Shown: positions 11,309 to 20,791 of the stretch, piece after piece
Layout: every line of letters starts with the position of its first letter
How positions within the stretch are numbered: the first letter of the stretch is position 1
Assembly: GCA_037178625.1 (NCBI GenBank)
Contig: CM074127.1
Location: 2,976,001 to 3,040,000, forward strand
Origin: Skeletonema tropicum
Lineage: Eukaryota > Bacillariophyta > Thalassiosirophyceae > Thalassiosirales > Thalassiosiraceae
Length of the DNA: 64,000 nt
Direction of reading: 5' to 3'
Notes under the pieces: generated by a model
What the model saw: only the letters and a program-made list of their open reading frames with translations
Database searches by the model: none
What the model was told of the DNA's origin: nothing
Program-made: the position numbers and the translations under genes

Positions 11309-11436
11309 TGAAGCGTAACAGCAATTCACAATATTATGTTGTAATCAACCAAGCGCCAATAACTGCCAATAACTAGGTTGGTGGCATCATTGAAGCACTC
11401 TTGCAATCTGAACGCTGCAGTGAATCTCGTGTGTGG

Positions 11437-12318
11437 ATGAGCAATCGTCTCTGCATCTCCTTTGTTGTTATCACCTGTGCTTTTTTCTTGGCCGTTTTGG
11501 TGAGAAGCACCCGAGCTACGATAAATAATTCGCCCACATCGTCAACAATTTCCGAGGGAGGTGCTTGCCTGACGTCAATGTCTACAAATTCCAGCAACAT
11601 GTTATATTCAATCATTCTTCCAACATACAATGAGCGGGAAAACCTGCCAATTATGACCCAGTTGGTCCATGATACCTTCACTGATGCTAAGTTGGACTTT
11701 GAGCTGGTAATTGTTGACGACAATTCTCCAGATCAGACTCTCGATGTTGCAAAATCTCTTCAAAACATCTTTGGCAAAAATCACATAAAAATTGTGTCCC
11801 GTGCTGCAAAGTTGGGGTTAGGGTCTGCATATTCTGCTGGTCTGAAAGCTAGCTCGGGCCAAAGAATAATTTTAATGGATGCTGACCTGAGTCATCATCC
11901 CAAATTCATTCCAGAAATGATAGCTGTTATGGATTCACCGACGAAGAAGGTGGATATTGTATCTGGTACTCGTTATAGCAGAGGTGGAGGAGTTGCAGGA
12001 TGGGATACTTATAGAAAGTTGACTTCTTGTGGGGCCAACTTTTTGGCGAAATTTCTATTGGCAACGGGTGGAGCATCTGATTTGACAGGTTCCTTCAGAC
12101 TCTATGAACGACATGCTCTTGAAAAAATTTTGCCACAAGTCAAACAAAAGGGATATGCTTTTCAAATGGAGATTATCGTAAGAGCTCATAAATCAGGAAT
12201 GAAGATTGGAGACGTTCCAATAACCTTTGTTGATCGCATTTATGGAGAGAGTAAACTCGGAGCGAATGAAATTGTGATGTACTTAAAAGGGTTGCTGCAA
12301 TTGTTCTTCACAACGTAA
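11437..12318 (+). CDS. DPM1: Dolichol-phosphate mannosyltransferase (GT2 family)
   Basis: Transfers mannose from GDP-mannose to dolichyl phosphate on the cytosolic face of the ER, supplying N-glycosylation, GPI and O-mannosylation. The catalytic GT2 domain starts at [12 protein letters not shown]. It has Val-Asp-Asp-Asn-Ser-Pro-Asp and the metal-binding Asp-Ala-Asp-Leu-Ser-His-His-Pro, then Gly-Thr-Arg-Tyr and Ser-Phe-Arg-Leu-Tyr. The chosen ATG (11437) gives a 293-residue protein with an N-terminal hydrophobic anchor of about 20 residues ([13 protein letters not shown]). DPM1 enzymes such as the human one lack an N-terminal anchor and are tethered by DPM3, so either this protein is self-anchored or translation starts at a later Met (11578 or 11599). 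It is convergent with SHMT: the two stop codons are 7 bp apart. Confidence 0.9.
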   Translation: MSNRLCISFVVITCAFFLAVLVRSTRATINNSPTSSTISEGGACLTSMSTNSSNMLYSIILPTYNERENLPIMTQLVHDTFTDAKLDFELVIVDDNSPDQTLDVAKSLQNIFGKNHIKIVSRAAKLGLGSAYSAGLKASSGQRIILMDADLSHHPKFIPEMIAVMDSPTKKVDIVSGTRYSRGGGVAGWDTYRKLTSCGANFLAKFLLATGGASDLTGSFRLYERHALEKILPQVKQKGYAFQMEIIVRAHKSGMKIGDVPITFVDRIYGESKLGANEIVMYLKGLLQLFFTT

Positions 12319-12325
12319 CTCTAAT

Positions 12326-13935
12326 TTAGGGCATCGCGAATTTAGATGCGAAGTCTTCTACTGCTGTCTTCAGTGATTCTAGTTCTTCTCTGAATGCGTC
12401 GCCTTTTAGTGTGGCCTCAAAATCTTTAAGCAAAACTTTACCATTGGACGACTCCTTTAACGCAAATTCATTCACTCGGACTGCAAGTTCACTGCCACGG
12501 TGTAAAAATTCAGCTACTATATCAAAGTCTTGTTCGTTCAAACCACGAGTTGTCAGGGCTGGAGAGCCTAGCCTCACACCACCGGGGTTAATTGCGGATG
12601 TATCTCCTGGAATACTATTTTTGTTGGCTGTAATGCTTGCTAATTCAAGCACTCTCTCTACTTTTGATCCGGTTAAGCCAGTTGTAGACTTCACATCCCA
12701 CAAAATGATGTGATTATCTGTTCCACCAGTGACAAGTTTGTGCCCTCTACTGACGAGTCCTTCACCCAAAGCCTTGGCGTTGGCAATTACATTGGTAGCA
12801 TAATCGGCAAATTCAGGTGAAGATGCTTCCTTTAATGCCACAGCTAAAGCTGCAATCTGGTGGTTATGTGGCCCACCTTGAAGCATAGGGAATACTGCCT
12901 GATTGATTCTATCCATCAATTCTGTCTTTCCAAAAATCATACCAGACCTCGGACCTCGCAAGGTTTTGTGTGTTGTGCTAGTAACGACATCAGCATACTC
13001 AAATGGATTCGCAACCACTTTACCCGCAACAAGGCCAGAAATGTGTGCCATATCGACCATCAATTGCGCACCAATACTATCAGCAATTTGACGCATACGA
13101 GCGTAATCCCACTCACGAGTGTACGCACTACCACCAGCAATTAGCAATTTTGGCATGAACATTTTGGCTCGTCGTTCCATGTCATCATAATCCACAATTC
13201 CTGTAGATGGATCGACAACATATGGCATAGATTCAAAATAAACACTGGTAGCACTGACTTTCTTTTTGGGTGTTTGGAATCCATGCGTTAAGTGACCTCC
13301 CGATGGCAAATCAAGACCCATAATGCGATCATGTGGTTGTAACAACGCGGTGTAGACAGCAAAGTTTGCAGGACTTCCAGAATACGGCTGAACATTAACG
13401 CCCCACTCAGAATGATCAAGCCCATATAGATCAAGCGCACGTTCCATGCAGAGACTTTCAATTTCATCTATGTATTCGTTTCCCCCATAATACCGTTTCC
13501 CGACTGTATAATTTTGCATAGACAACTAAGTTAGAAGGTGTCAAATGAATGTTGCAGCTATGATGCATTGAATGATATCTTACCTTGGCCCTCGCTATAC
13601 TTGTTTGTTAAGCAACTGCCTAGTACTTCCTTAACTGCAGCACTTGCAAAGTTTTCCGACGCAATTAGTTCAAGTCCATTTCTTTGACGATCTTCCTCTA
13701 ACCCGATAAAACGGCTTATTTCTGGGTCTTTCGAGAATAATGGTTCAGTGTTTGAAGATGATTCGACAGGGTTGCTTACTTCGTTTCGATCAATAGTGGA
13801 AGATAGTGATGTTCTTGCCGGGTTGATGCGCACATCTCTCGATGGACCAGATAAGAAGGATTCAACTGGATTTTGAAACACTGACAACAGCAGACAAGTA
13901 GCGGTGTATCCCCTTCTATCGATCATCTTCGTCAT
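12326..13935 (-). CDS. SHMT: Serine hydroxymethyltransferase, organelle-targeted
   Basis: A PLP enzyme that interconverts serine plus tetrahydrofolate with glycine plus methylene-tetrahydrofolate. Two exons (13935-13584 and 13503-12326) join in [14 protein letters not shown]. The total is 509 residues with no frame problem. The PLP lysine lies in [14 protein letters not shown]. The core starts near residue 75 (Leu-Glu-Leu-Ile-Ala-Ser-Glu-Asn-Phe). The N-terminus has a hydrophobic stretch (Ala-Thr-Cys-Leu-Leu-Leu-Ser-Val-Phe) followed by Glu-Ser-Phe-Leu-Ser and Arg/Ser-rich sequence. This is compatible with a plastid or mitochondrial presequence; plastid is slightly favoured because of the signal-peptide-like core. 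Confidence 0.93.
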
Positions 13936-14210
13936 CTACGCAGGTAACTCCAACTAGTACTACTTCCTCTTAAGGGTACTTGATTTGATTAGGATCACTA
14001 CTTCGCGATGCATCAATCAAGCAAGAACTACTCCTAACAAGCAACGAAGGCTACGGCTCGAATAAAGTGAGTCAGTAGTACACGAGAGATGCGATAGAGA
14101 TAAAGTTGAATCCCTCGAACAGCCCCCGGGGCTGGGGGTTAGAATTTAATTTTGAATTTTGGCTAGCCTGAGATTTGAGGACTTACCCCCCTTGTGTCAG
14201 CTAAATAGTA
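13936..14210. other. Short intergenic region between SHMT and the MITE
   Basis: The SHMT promoter side. It contains a GC-rich palindrome (cccccggggctggggg) near 14124. A segment at about 14156-14182 (ggctagcctgagatttgagg) recurs, with changes, just beyond the MITE at about 14580-14606. No gene is seen. Confidence 0.4.
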
Positions 14211-14523
14211 CTCCCTCTGTCCCAAAAAAAAGTGTCCATCTAGAAGATTGCGTCAGAATAAGCTCAATTTCAGTCGATAAAATTGCTATCGCACATCGTT
14301 GGAAAGCTAATTTCACGGCGGATCCGCTTATTTGTGGATTGGAGGTTGTTCAGCGATTATTTGTGCTCATATTGTTGAAAAAGAGGTAAATTTAACCATA
14401 AACCTAACCCTAATGCAAAAACTAACGTGTAGACAGATCACTTTGTACTTGTAGGAATAGTACGATTACGCGAAAATTATTTTCTGTACTTCAAATGGAC
14501 ACTTTTTTTTGGGACAGAGGGAG
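14211..14523. mobile_element. Stowaway-like MITE (Tc1/mariner type)
   Basis: A 313-bp element with near-perfect terminal inverted repeats of about 29 bp, starting CTCCCTCTGTCCC and running through an A8 tract into AGTGTCCAT. The left copy spans 14211-14239 and the right copy 14495-14523. It is flanked on both sides by TA (14209-14210 and 14524-14525), the target duplication of Tc1/mariner elements. The internal sequence is AT-rich and has no transposase. The terminal sequence closely resembles plant Stowaway MITEs, which share a CTCCCTCCGT-type end and a TA duplication. It lies in the spacer upstream of secA. A short direct repeat outside both ends suggests it sits inside, or next to, an older duplicated piece. 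Confidence 0.88.
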
Positions 14524-14761
14524 TAATTATGTAGTAGGTATGTGTAGGTACTTTTAATTAATGATAGGGGATAAAAAGTTTGGCTAGGCTAAGATTTTGA
14601 GGGGGGGATGATTCAATGTAGAGATGCGTGTTGTTGTCGCGCTGACGATTTCAGTCTCATCTCATCATCAATACGCTGCAACCAAGTGCATTCCTCTCGC
14701 TCCTCAATTCACAACTCATATAAGTTCATTGTTCTTCCAAAAAGATATTTGTTTGGTAAAA

Positions 14762-17758
14762 ATGGTTGCGTATTCAAAAGGTGCAGCTCTGCTAGCACTC
14801 TCCGCTGCGGCTCCTCTTTGCTTTTCATACTACGTCGGGCCATCTGCATCGAAGTCGAGAACGCTCTCAAAGAAGAATCCAACATTCCTTCACAGCAACT
14901 TGCTTCCTCGGGCGCAGCATCATGACCTTTCTACCACATCTTCTTCAGCTCTCTCAATGGGTTTCATGGAAGATTTCGTGACAGGACGTGATGAAGAAAC
15001 ACGTAGGGCAGCGAATGAGAAATATATTGAGCAATTACAGGAGCGTGTGAACAGGATCAATGCTCTTGAGCCTACCATTGAAGAATTGGGAGATGAAGAA
15101 ATGATTGCCAAGACGAAAGAATTTAGGGAACGTTTGGCCAAAGGAGAGGATATCAATGGGCCTATTCTCGAGGAGGCATTTGCAGTAGTTAGGGAAGCAG
15201 CATGGAGAGTTATTGAACAACGCCATTACGATGTACAACTTATGGGTGGTCTCATTCTTCATGAGGGACGTTTAGCTGAGATGGCCACGGGAGAGGGAAA
15301 GACACTCGTGTCTACACTACCATGCTATCTGAATTCTTTAACAGGAGAGCCTTCATTTGTTATCACAGTGAATGACTACCTAGCACGTCGTGATATGGAG
15401 AAGATGGGACAAGTTCATCGTTACCTTGGCCTTACTGTAGGATTGATTCAAAGTGGAATGACAGAAGAGGAACGTAAGAAAGCCTACGCATGCGATGTTG
15501 TGTATGTTACGAACTCTGAGCTAGGATTTGATTATCTTCGTGATCATTTGGTCCTCAGTCCAGCACAAACAGTGCTGCCTGGTAACACTGGAGAATTCAA
15601 GGGATTTTGTGTTGTTGATGAAGCCGATTCAGTTCTTATTGACGAGGCACGTACCCCACTCATCATTTCCAAACAAGTTCCTGCCCCAGCCAACAAGTAT
15701 CGTGCTGCCAACACTCTTGCTGAGAACTTGAAGGAAGGTGTTCACTACACAGTTGACCAGAAAAACAAGAATTGTGTCCTTAACGAAAGAGGTTACAAAG
15801 ATTGCGAGAAAGCATTGGGTGTTACTAGTCTCTTTGAGGAGCCGTCAGATGCATCTGGAGCTTGGGCGCCATTCATTCTCAATGCCGTAAAAGCAAAGGA
15901 GTTATTCAACAAGGACATTGAGTACACTGTGCTTCCAGACAATGCAGGTGTCGGAATTATTGACTCTTTTACTGGCCGTGTGTTGGATGGACGCAGGTGG
16001 AGCGATGGACTTCATCAGAGTATTGAAGCAAAAGAGGGCATTGAAGTTAGTGAACAAAGCAAAGTTATTGCCAAGGTGACATACCAGTCGCTGTTCCGTC
16101 AATTCACTCGCCTCTCGGGAATGTCTGGGACAGCCATGTCGGATGCAGCGGAGCTTGAATTCACTTACGATCTCAAAGTAACACCCGTGCCCACTGCACT
16201 TCCTATTGCACGTAGAGATTACCCCGATGTCGCTTACAAAACGCGCGATGCTGCGAACAAGGCTCTTGTGAAAGAGGTTGTGAATGTGGGTGGTGGGTCT
16301 TCAGATGGACGCCCGTGTCTAGTCGGTACAACTTCTGTTATGCAGAGTGAATCCATTGTAAAGGCATTGGCTGAGGAGGGAATCAAAGCAGAACTTTTGA
16401 ACGCTTCTCCAGAAAACGCTGCCCGCGAAGGTGAAATTATCGCTCAGGCTGGTCGCCCTGGTGTCGTCACAGTAGCAACCAACATGGCTGGACGTGGTAC
16501 TGATATTCTTCTTGGAGGTTGCCCTAGCACTATGGCACGCCTCAAGTGCCGCGCATTTCTTTTCGATGAAGGTGTTTTGACAGCAGAAGAGAGGTCATTC
16601 TATCCACCATCACCAAGCGATGACTACTACCCTTGTGATATTGGTGACGATGCCAAGTTTATGCTGAAGGATGCTGCCATCGCAGTGAAGAAAGAATTTG
16701 GTAGCGACCTCACTGCTATCAGGTTTGATGAAATATTGACAGTTGCAACTGACACGACAGAGGGCGAAGAAGACCCAGCTTATATCGTCAAGCTCAGAGA
16801 TGCAACACAAGCTGTGAAAGAAATCTTCCAGGAAGAACTAGCTCCTGAGAAAGAATCTGTCAAGTCTCGCGGTGGTCTCTACGTAATGGGTACAAACAGA
16901 CATGAGAGCAGTCGTATTGATGGCCAGCTGCGTGGTCGTGCTGGTCGTCAGGGTGATCCTGGAACATCGCGCTTCTTTCTATCATTTGAAGACGACATGT
17001 TCGTTATCTTCGGTGGAGATGGTTTGAAGAACATTCTCAAAACATTCCGTGTATCCGAGGACATGCCAATTGAAGCTCCTCAAGTTACGGATGCGCTCAA
17101 CAAGGTTCAGCTTGCTGTGGAAGAGAAGTACCGTGATATCCGAGGGCAAATTCTTGACTTCGACAATGTTCTTGATGACCAACGAAAGCTGTTTTACAAG
17201 AAAAGACAGCAACTTCTATTCAGTACTCCTGAGGCAACAATAGAAATTGTGGACCAATACAACAAGGACACTGTTGCTGATATTGTCAAGGCGCAAGTCA
17301 ACGAAGATGGTACTGTCAAGGTGGATAAAGTTATTGAAAAGATCGGGCAGTTCTTCCCATCAGTTATGCCAGTTATTTCAGCAGATGATATCAGTGGATC
17401 AAAAGAAGAAGAGGTTATTACTTTCCTCAATGTAGCTGTCGAAGAAATTTTCAATGCCAAGGTTAAGGAGCTCGATGAAAAGGCCAAGTTGGATGGAAGG
17501 CCAACAGGATCTCTTGCACGTTCTGCAAATTACATTACACTTGTATCCATGGACAACGCATGGAGTGATCACCTTCAAAACATGGAGAACTTGAAGGAGA
17601 ATGTGTTCCTGAGAAAGTATCAAGATCTCAATCCTGCGGACGAGTACAAGAGCGAATCGTTTGCCATGTTTGAGGGACTCCTCGATAAAATGCGCCTCAA
17701 CACCATCTTCTCGTTATGGCAAAGCCTCGCCCCAGCTCCAGTAGCGCAAACTGCTTAA
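14762..17758 (+). CDS. secA: Preprotein translocase subunit SecA, plastid-targeted
   Basis: The motor ATPase that pushes unfolded proteins through the thylakoid Sec channel. A single exon encodes 998 residues from the ATG at 14762; an upstream ATG at 14624 would add 46 residues that mask the signal peptide. The N-terminus has a hydrophobic core (Ala-Leu-Leu-Ala-Leu-Ser-Ala-Ala-Ala-Pro-Leu) then Cys-Phe-Ser-Tyr-Tyr and a Ser/Lys/Arg-rich transit region, a bipartite diatom plastid presequence. SecA motifs in order: Met-Ala-Thr-Gly-Glu-Gly-Lys-Thr (Walker A), Val-Asp-Glu-Ala-Asp-Ser-Val-Leu-Ile-Asp-Glu-Ala-Arg-Thr, Thr-Asn-Met-Ala-Gly-Arg-Gly-Thr-Asp-Ile and Gly-Arg-Ala-Gly-Arg-Gln-Gly-Asp-Pro-Gly. 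The C-terminal zinc finger of bacterial SecA is absent, as in plastid forms. About 3 kb is read with no frame break. Confidence 0.95.
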   Translation: MVAYSKGAALLALSAAAPLCFSYYVGPSASKSRTLSKKNPTFLHSNLLPRAQHHDLSTTSSSALSMGFMEDFVTGRDEETRRAANEKYIEQLQERVNRINALEPTIEELGDEEMIAKTKEFRERLAKGEDINGPILEEAFAVVREAAWRVIEQRHYDVQLMGGLILHEGRLAEMATGEGKTLVSTLPCYLNSLTGEPSFVITVNDYLARRDMEKMGQVHRYLGLTVGLIQSGMTEEERKKAYACDVVYVTNSELGFDYLRDHLVLSPAQTVLPGNTGEFKGFCVVDEADSVLIDEARTPLIISKQVPAPANKYRAANTLAENLKEGVHYTVDQKNKNCVLNERGYKDCEKALGVTSLFEEPSDASGAWAPFILNAVKAKELFNKDIEYTVLPDNAGVGIIDSFTGRVLDGRRWSDGLHQSIEAKEGIEVSEQSKVIAKVTYQSLFRQFTRLSGMSGTAMSDAAELEFTYDLKVTPVPTALPIARRDYPDVAYKTRDAANKALVKEVVNVGGGSSDGRPCLVGTTSVMQSESIVKALAEEGIKAELLNASPENAAREGEIIAQAGRPGVVTVATNMAGRGTDILLGGCPSTMARLKCRAFLFDEGVLTAEERSFYPPSPSDDYYPCDIGDDAKFMLKDAAIAVKKEFGSDLTAIRFDEILTVATDTTEGEEDPAYIVKLRDATQAVKEIFQEELAPEKESVKSRGGLYVMGTNRHESSRIDGQLRGRAGRQGDPGTSRFFLSFEDDMFVIFGGDGLKNILKTFRVSEDMPIEAPQVTDALNKVQLAVEEKYRDIRGQILDFDNVLDDQRKLFYKKRQQLLFSTPEATIEIVDQYNKDTVADIVKAQVNEDGTVKVDKVIEKIGQFFPSVMPVISADDISGSKEEEVITFLNVAVEEIFNAKVKELDEKAKLDGRPTGSLARSANYITLVSMDNAWSDHLQNMENLKENVFLRKYQDLNPADEYKSESFAMFEGLLDKMRLNTIFSLWQSLAPAPVAQTA

Positions 17759-18942
17759 ATTTTGTTACCATAAGATAGTTTACAATACCAGATAAATTAC
17801 ATACTAAGTAGTACTAATGAAGTGATCGTATTGTTTGGTTTCATTGTCTACGACTGCCCGAGTTAGCTATCCAGAGAAGGACGAATTGAGGAGGAGCTAA
17901 ATAATAGGGGCGGCGGCCAGGGCGCGGCGCGGGGCACGCTGATTCATGGCGCGATTTTAAGTGAAAGTGGTGGTACGGTAAAGTTAGATGATATTAGGAC
18001 TTATCTACATACCTACATACTCAATCAACCATTTTTGCCGACACTCCACCGCACAAAACACCACCACCATGGTGATCATTCGGCGTACTCTAGTACCTTA
18101 GGAAGTGCTTGTGACCACGGGTTTACCAGCCTTTTCGTCTTCATAAATATCATACGAAGCGATTTAGGCCACCAAACCCGTGGTCAGAAGCAATATTGAG
18201 AGAGCTAGAGCGCATTTTCAGCACACAGGTGACGACGCCGAATTTCCGCAGTATGTCGGTCCTTTGAAAGGATTTTCGAGCTTCTCTACAGCGATGATAC
18301 TCGGCCAATCGATACAATATATTTATTTGAGTATACCGACCAAGTATCATTGCCACAGCCACCCCCCAAGTCTCTCAAAGCACTGCCTTGCGGTCAAAAT
18401 TCGACGCATCATCACAACATTTGACCCCCTATCCGAAGGGCCTCTCGTCGTAATTATTAATGATCTGACCAAATAATCTTGTTATTGTATATTAATAGAA
18501 GCGGTTTAATCTATCAGACTCAAATAGGGACTTGGTATTAGCTGAGATATAGGCGACGGCGTCTACGCTGTCGGATGCCATGGTGATAATGGTTTTTTGA
18601 TGTACGGTAGCTTGTGTAAGGGTACAGTAGCTAACTTAAGGTAAAAAATAACGCACATAGGAGCTAGAATAAAATCGCGATTTACTAGCGCGGTGAATCA
18701 GCGTGGGGGGATGAAGGTAGCCTCTGTCCAAATGGGAGTCCTTGTAACAAGGGAACTGTTTGATCTTAAAATGACAGGCAATAAAATATCCTACCACTTA
18801 CTACAGAGGCTGGGTCTCTAGCTAACGAATTCCTACGTACGATCTGCTTTTTGGCCTCATCATCTCTCTCAACAACTCTCTCACCTTACTTACCTCTTCT
18901 CACCTTGTTGCCGCCTGCACTATCACTCAATAGTAATTAACC
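17759..18942. other. Intergenic region, about 1.2 kb
   Basis: It lies between secA and the ribosomal protein gene. No ORF resembles a known protein. It contains a GC-rich patch (ggcggcggccagggcgcggcgcggggc, about 17909-17936), a small inverted repeat at 18113-18185 and a pyrimidine-rich stretch (ctctctcaacaactctctcacc) just upstream of the ribosomal protein start, which may be core promoter or 5' UTR. Confidence 0.45.
18113..18185. repeat. Short inverted repeat (12-bp arms)
   Basis: The arms gaccacgggttt (18113-18124) and aaacccgtggtc (18174-18185) are perfect complements separated by 49 bp. This is a possible small hairpin or a remnant of a tiny transposon. No target duplication is evident. 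Confidence 0.5.
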
Positions 18943-19636
18943 ATGCCGGAATCTCAATCAGTTCAAGTGTTCGGAAAGTAAGTAGCCAATATCATCGCGT
19001 AGTAAGAATGGCCTTACTACGTGATGAATCTGATCCCGTCGACAACGGTGCAGATTTGATGCTGTGATGAAATAGAAGGTTTCAAACGCAACTATTATGG
19101 TCGATGGGTGCTTTTATACTGAATGCCCTTCGAACCATATCATCCCAGCAGTACTCATTGTACATCAGCTGTGGCTGCAAATATATTCTTACAAAATGAT
19201 CAACATCTAACCTTACACTTCTCCTTACCTTGTGTTCAGGAAAAAGACCGCCACTGCTTGCGCTTTCGCCAAGCAAGGTCGTGGACTTATCAAGGTCAAT
19301 GGTCAGCCCATTGAGAACATTGAGCCAGAATGCCTTCGCTTGAAGGCCTTCGAGCCCGTTCTTATCCTTGGACAGGACAAGTTTGCCAACCTTGACATCC
19401 GTATCAGAGTGAAGGGAGGAGGTATGACTGCACAAATTTACGCCATCCGATCGGCTATTGCTAAGTCAATTGTTGCATACTACGCCAAGTATGTTGACGA
19501 GAGCAGCAAAAACGAATTGAGGGCAACACTTATGGCTTACGATAGAAACCTTCTTGTCGCCGATCCCCGTCGTCGTGAACCCAAGAAGTACGGAGGACGT
19601 GGTGCTCGCGCTCGTTTCCAAAAGTCATACCGTTAA
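18943..19636 (+). CDS. RPS16: 40S ribosomal protein S16 (uS9)
   Basis: A cytosolic small-subunit protein of 143 residues, the usual length of the family. Exon 1 (18943-18977) encodes [12 protein letters not shown]. Exon 2 (19240-19636) continues Lys-Lys-Thr-Ala-Thr-Ala-Cys-Ala. The join restores Gly-Lys-Lys-Lys-Thr-Ala-Thr. Family signatures include Gly-Gly-Gly-Met-Thr-Ala-Gln-Ile and the basic C-terminus [10 protein letters not shown], which reaches the ribosomal P site. The 262-bp first intron close to the start codon is typical of ribosomal protein genes and may affect expression. Confidence 0.97.
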
Positions 19637-19885
19637 GCAATAAATACAAAGTTAAGCAGATTAGATAATAGTGTTTCATTTGAAAGAATAGAAGTGCGTT
19701 TATCATCTTTTTGCATTTATCATCGTACTGTAGAAATATTTTCCCAATTATTTGTAGTGCTGTTAGATTACTTACATAACGTAGATGCACGGATGTGACA
19801 ATAGCAACTTATGAGGTCAATCTACATCATATTATCATACCAACTGACAGGCACATGCATTCCACTTCAGCTCTGAAGAGTAGAG

Positions 19886-20791
19886 TCATCTTTTGCTCTC
19901 CATCTCCTCCATGGCTTTAACAAAATTGATTCTTCTGTCTCTATTGCTGAACGCATCATACATTTTATAAGGAAGTTCCTCGTGACAAACAGGAGCAGCC
20001 TCGCAATTCTCTCGTTTTGTCAACAACGCGTCAAGATCTGCCCTAAGAACATTCCTAGACATGGGACCTATCAAGGCCGTTTCAACATCTCCTTCGTCAC
20101 TGAGGAGAGCAAGATGAGGGATTGCATCCACGCCGAACAATTGAATCAAGGGCCAATTCTTTCCATCATCCCCGTTCACCATGATAAAATTCACGCTATC
20201 CCCATACTGCTTCTCCACCGCCTGCAACGTTGGTGCTGCTACTTTGCAATTCGAGCACCAGGGTGCCCAAAAATCAATCACAGTAGGCTTGCCATTGTTT
20301 CCAATAGAAGTGAGAGGCGCCGACTTGTTCTCCATGGATACCAATATGGATACGGCCGTGACTGGATGCGTCAGCTGCCAGCAGTAATTTGCAATTGCAA
20401 ATGCAAACGATGAAACAGCTATAATCACATTCCGCAGTTTGTTTTTCTTGATTAATTCCAATTCATCGATAGAACTGCTGTCTTTATTGTTCGTGATTAT
20501 TCCCTCCCCCTGTTGTGTGTTATCCATTTTTTCATCTTCTGCCGTACGCAATGGAATGAAGTCACCAAACTTCGAGCTGGACTCTGCAGCATCCTCTATC
20601 GACACAAAGTCCAATGTTGCAGACGATTTCTCTGAGTCATCTTTACTAAGACGTAGTATCGCCAATCTGTTGTTGTTGTTTATTCCTGGCGTCATCCATG
20701 CGTGCGTTGCAGTGAAGCATAAAACGCAGCATATGACGAACAAGGCACCAGCATGATGCGGCTGACGACCGCGTCCTCCTTTCGTCATCAT
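19886..20791 (-). CDS. HCF164: HCF164-like thylakoid thioredoxin
   Basis: A membrane-anchored thioredoxin-like protein of 301 residues. The N-terminus is a signal peptide (Ala-Leu-Phe-Val-Ile-Cys-Cys-Val-Leu-Cys-Phe-Thr-Ala) ending Thr-His-Ala-Trp-Met; an aromatic residue after the cleavage site marks diatom plastid import. A second hydrophobic segment (Val-Ile-Ile-Ala-Val-Ser-Ser-Phe-Ala-Phe-Ala) anchors it. The thioredoxin fold follows with the active site Trp-Ala-Pro-Trp-Cys-Ser-Asn-Cys-Lys and the cis-Pro in Asp-Ala-Ile-Pro-His. Plant HCF164 reduces lumenal proteins during cytochrome b6f assembly, and the same role is inferred here. Either of the two adjacent ATGs could be the start. Confidence 0.9.
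   Translation of the reverse strand: MMTKGGRGRQPHHAGALFVICCVLCFTATHAWMTPGINNNNRLAILRLSKDDSEKSSATLDFVSIEDAAESSSKFGDFIPLRTAEDEKMDNTQQGEGIITNNKDSSSIDELELIKKNKLRNVIIAVSSFAFAIANYCWQLTHPVTAVSILVSMENKSAPLTSIGNNGKPTVIDFWAPWCSNCKVAAPTLQAVEKQYGDSVNFIMVNGDDGKNWPLIQLFGVDAIPHLALLSDEGDVETALIGPMSRNVLRADLDALLTKRENCEAAPVCHEELPYKMYDAFSNRDRRINFVKAMEEMESKR

Noticed and set aside
14159..14389. ORF of 76 codons over the MITE end
   Set aside because: It runs through the inverted repeat and into transposon sequence; no protein family is visible.
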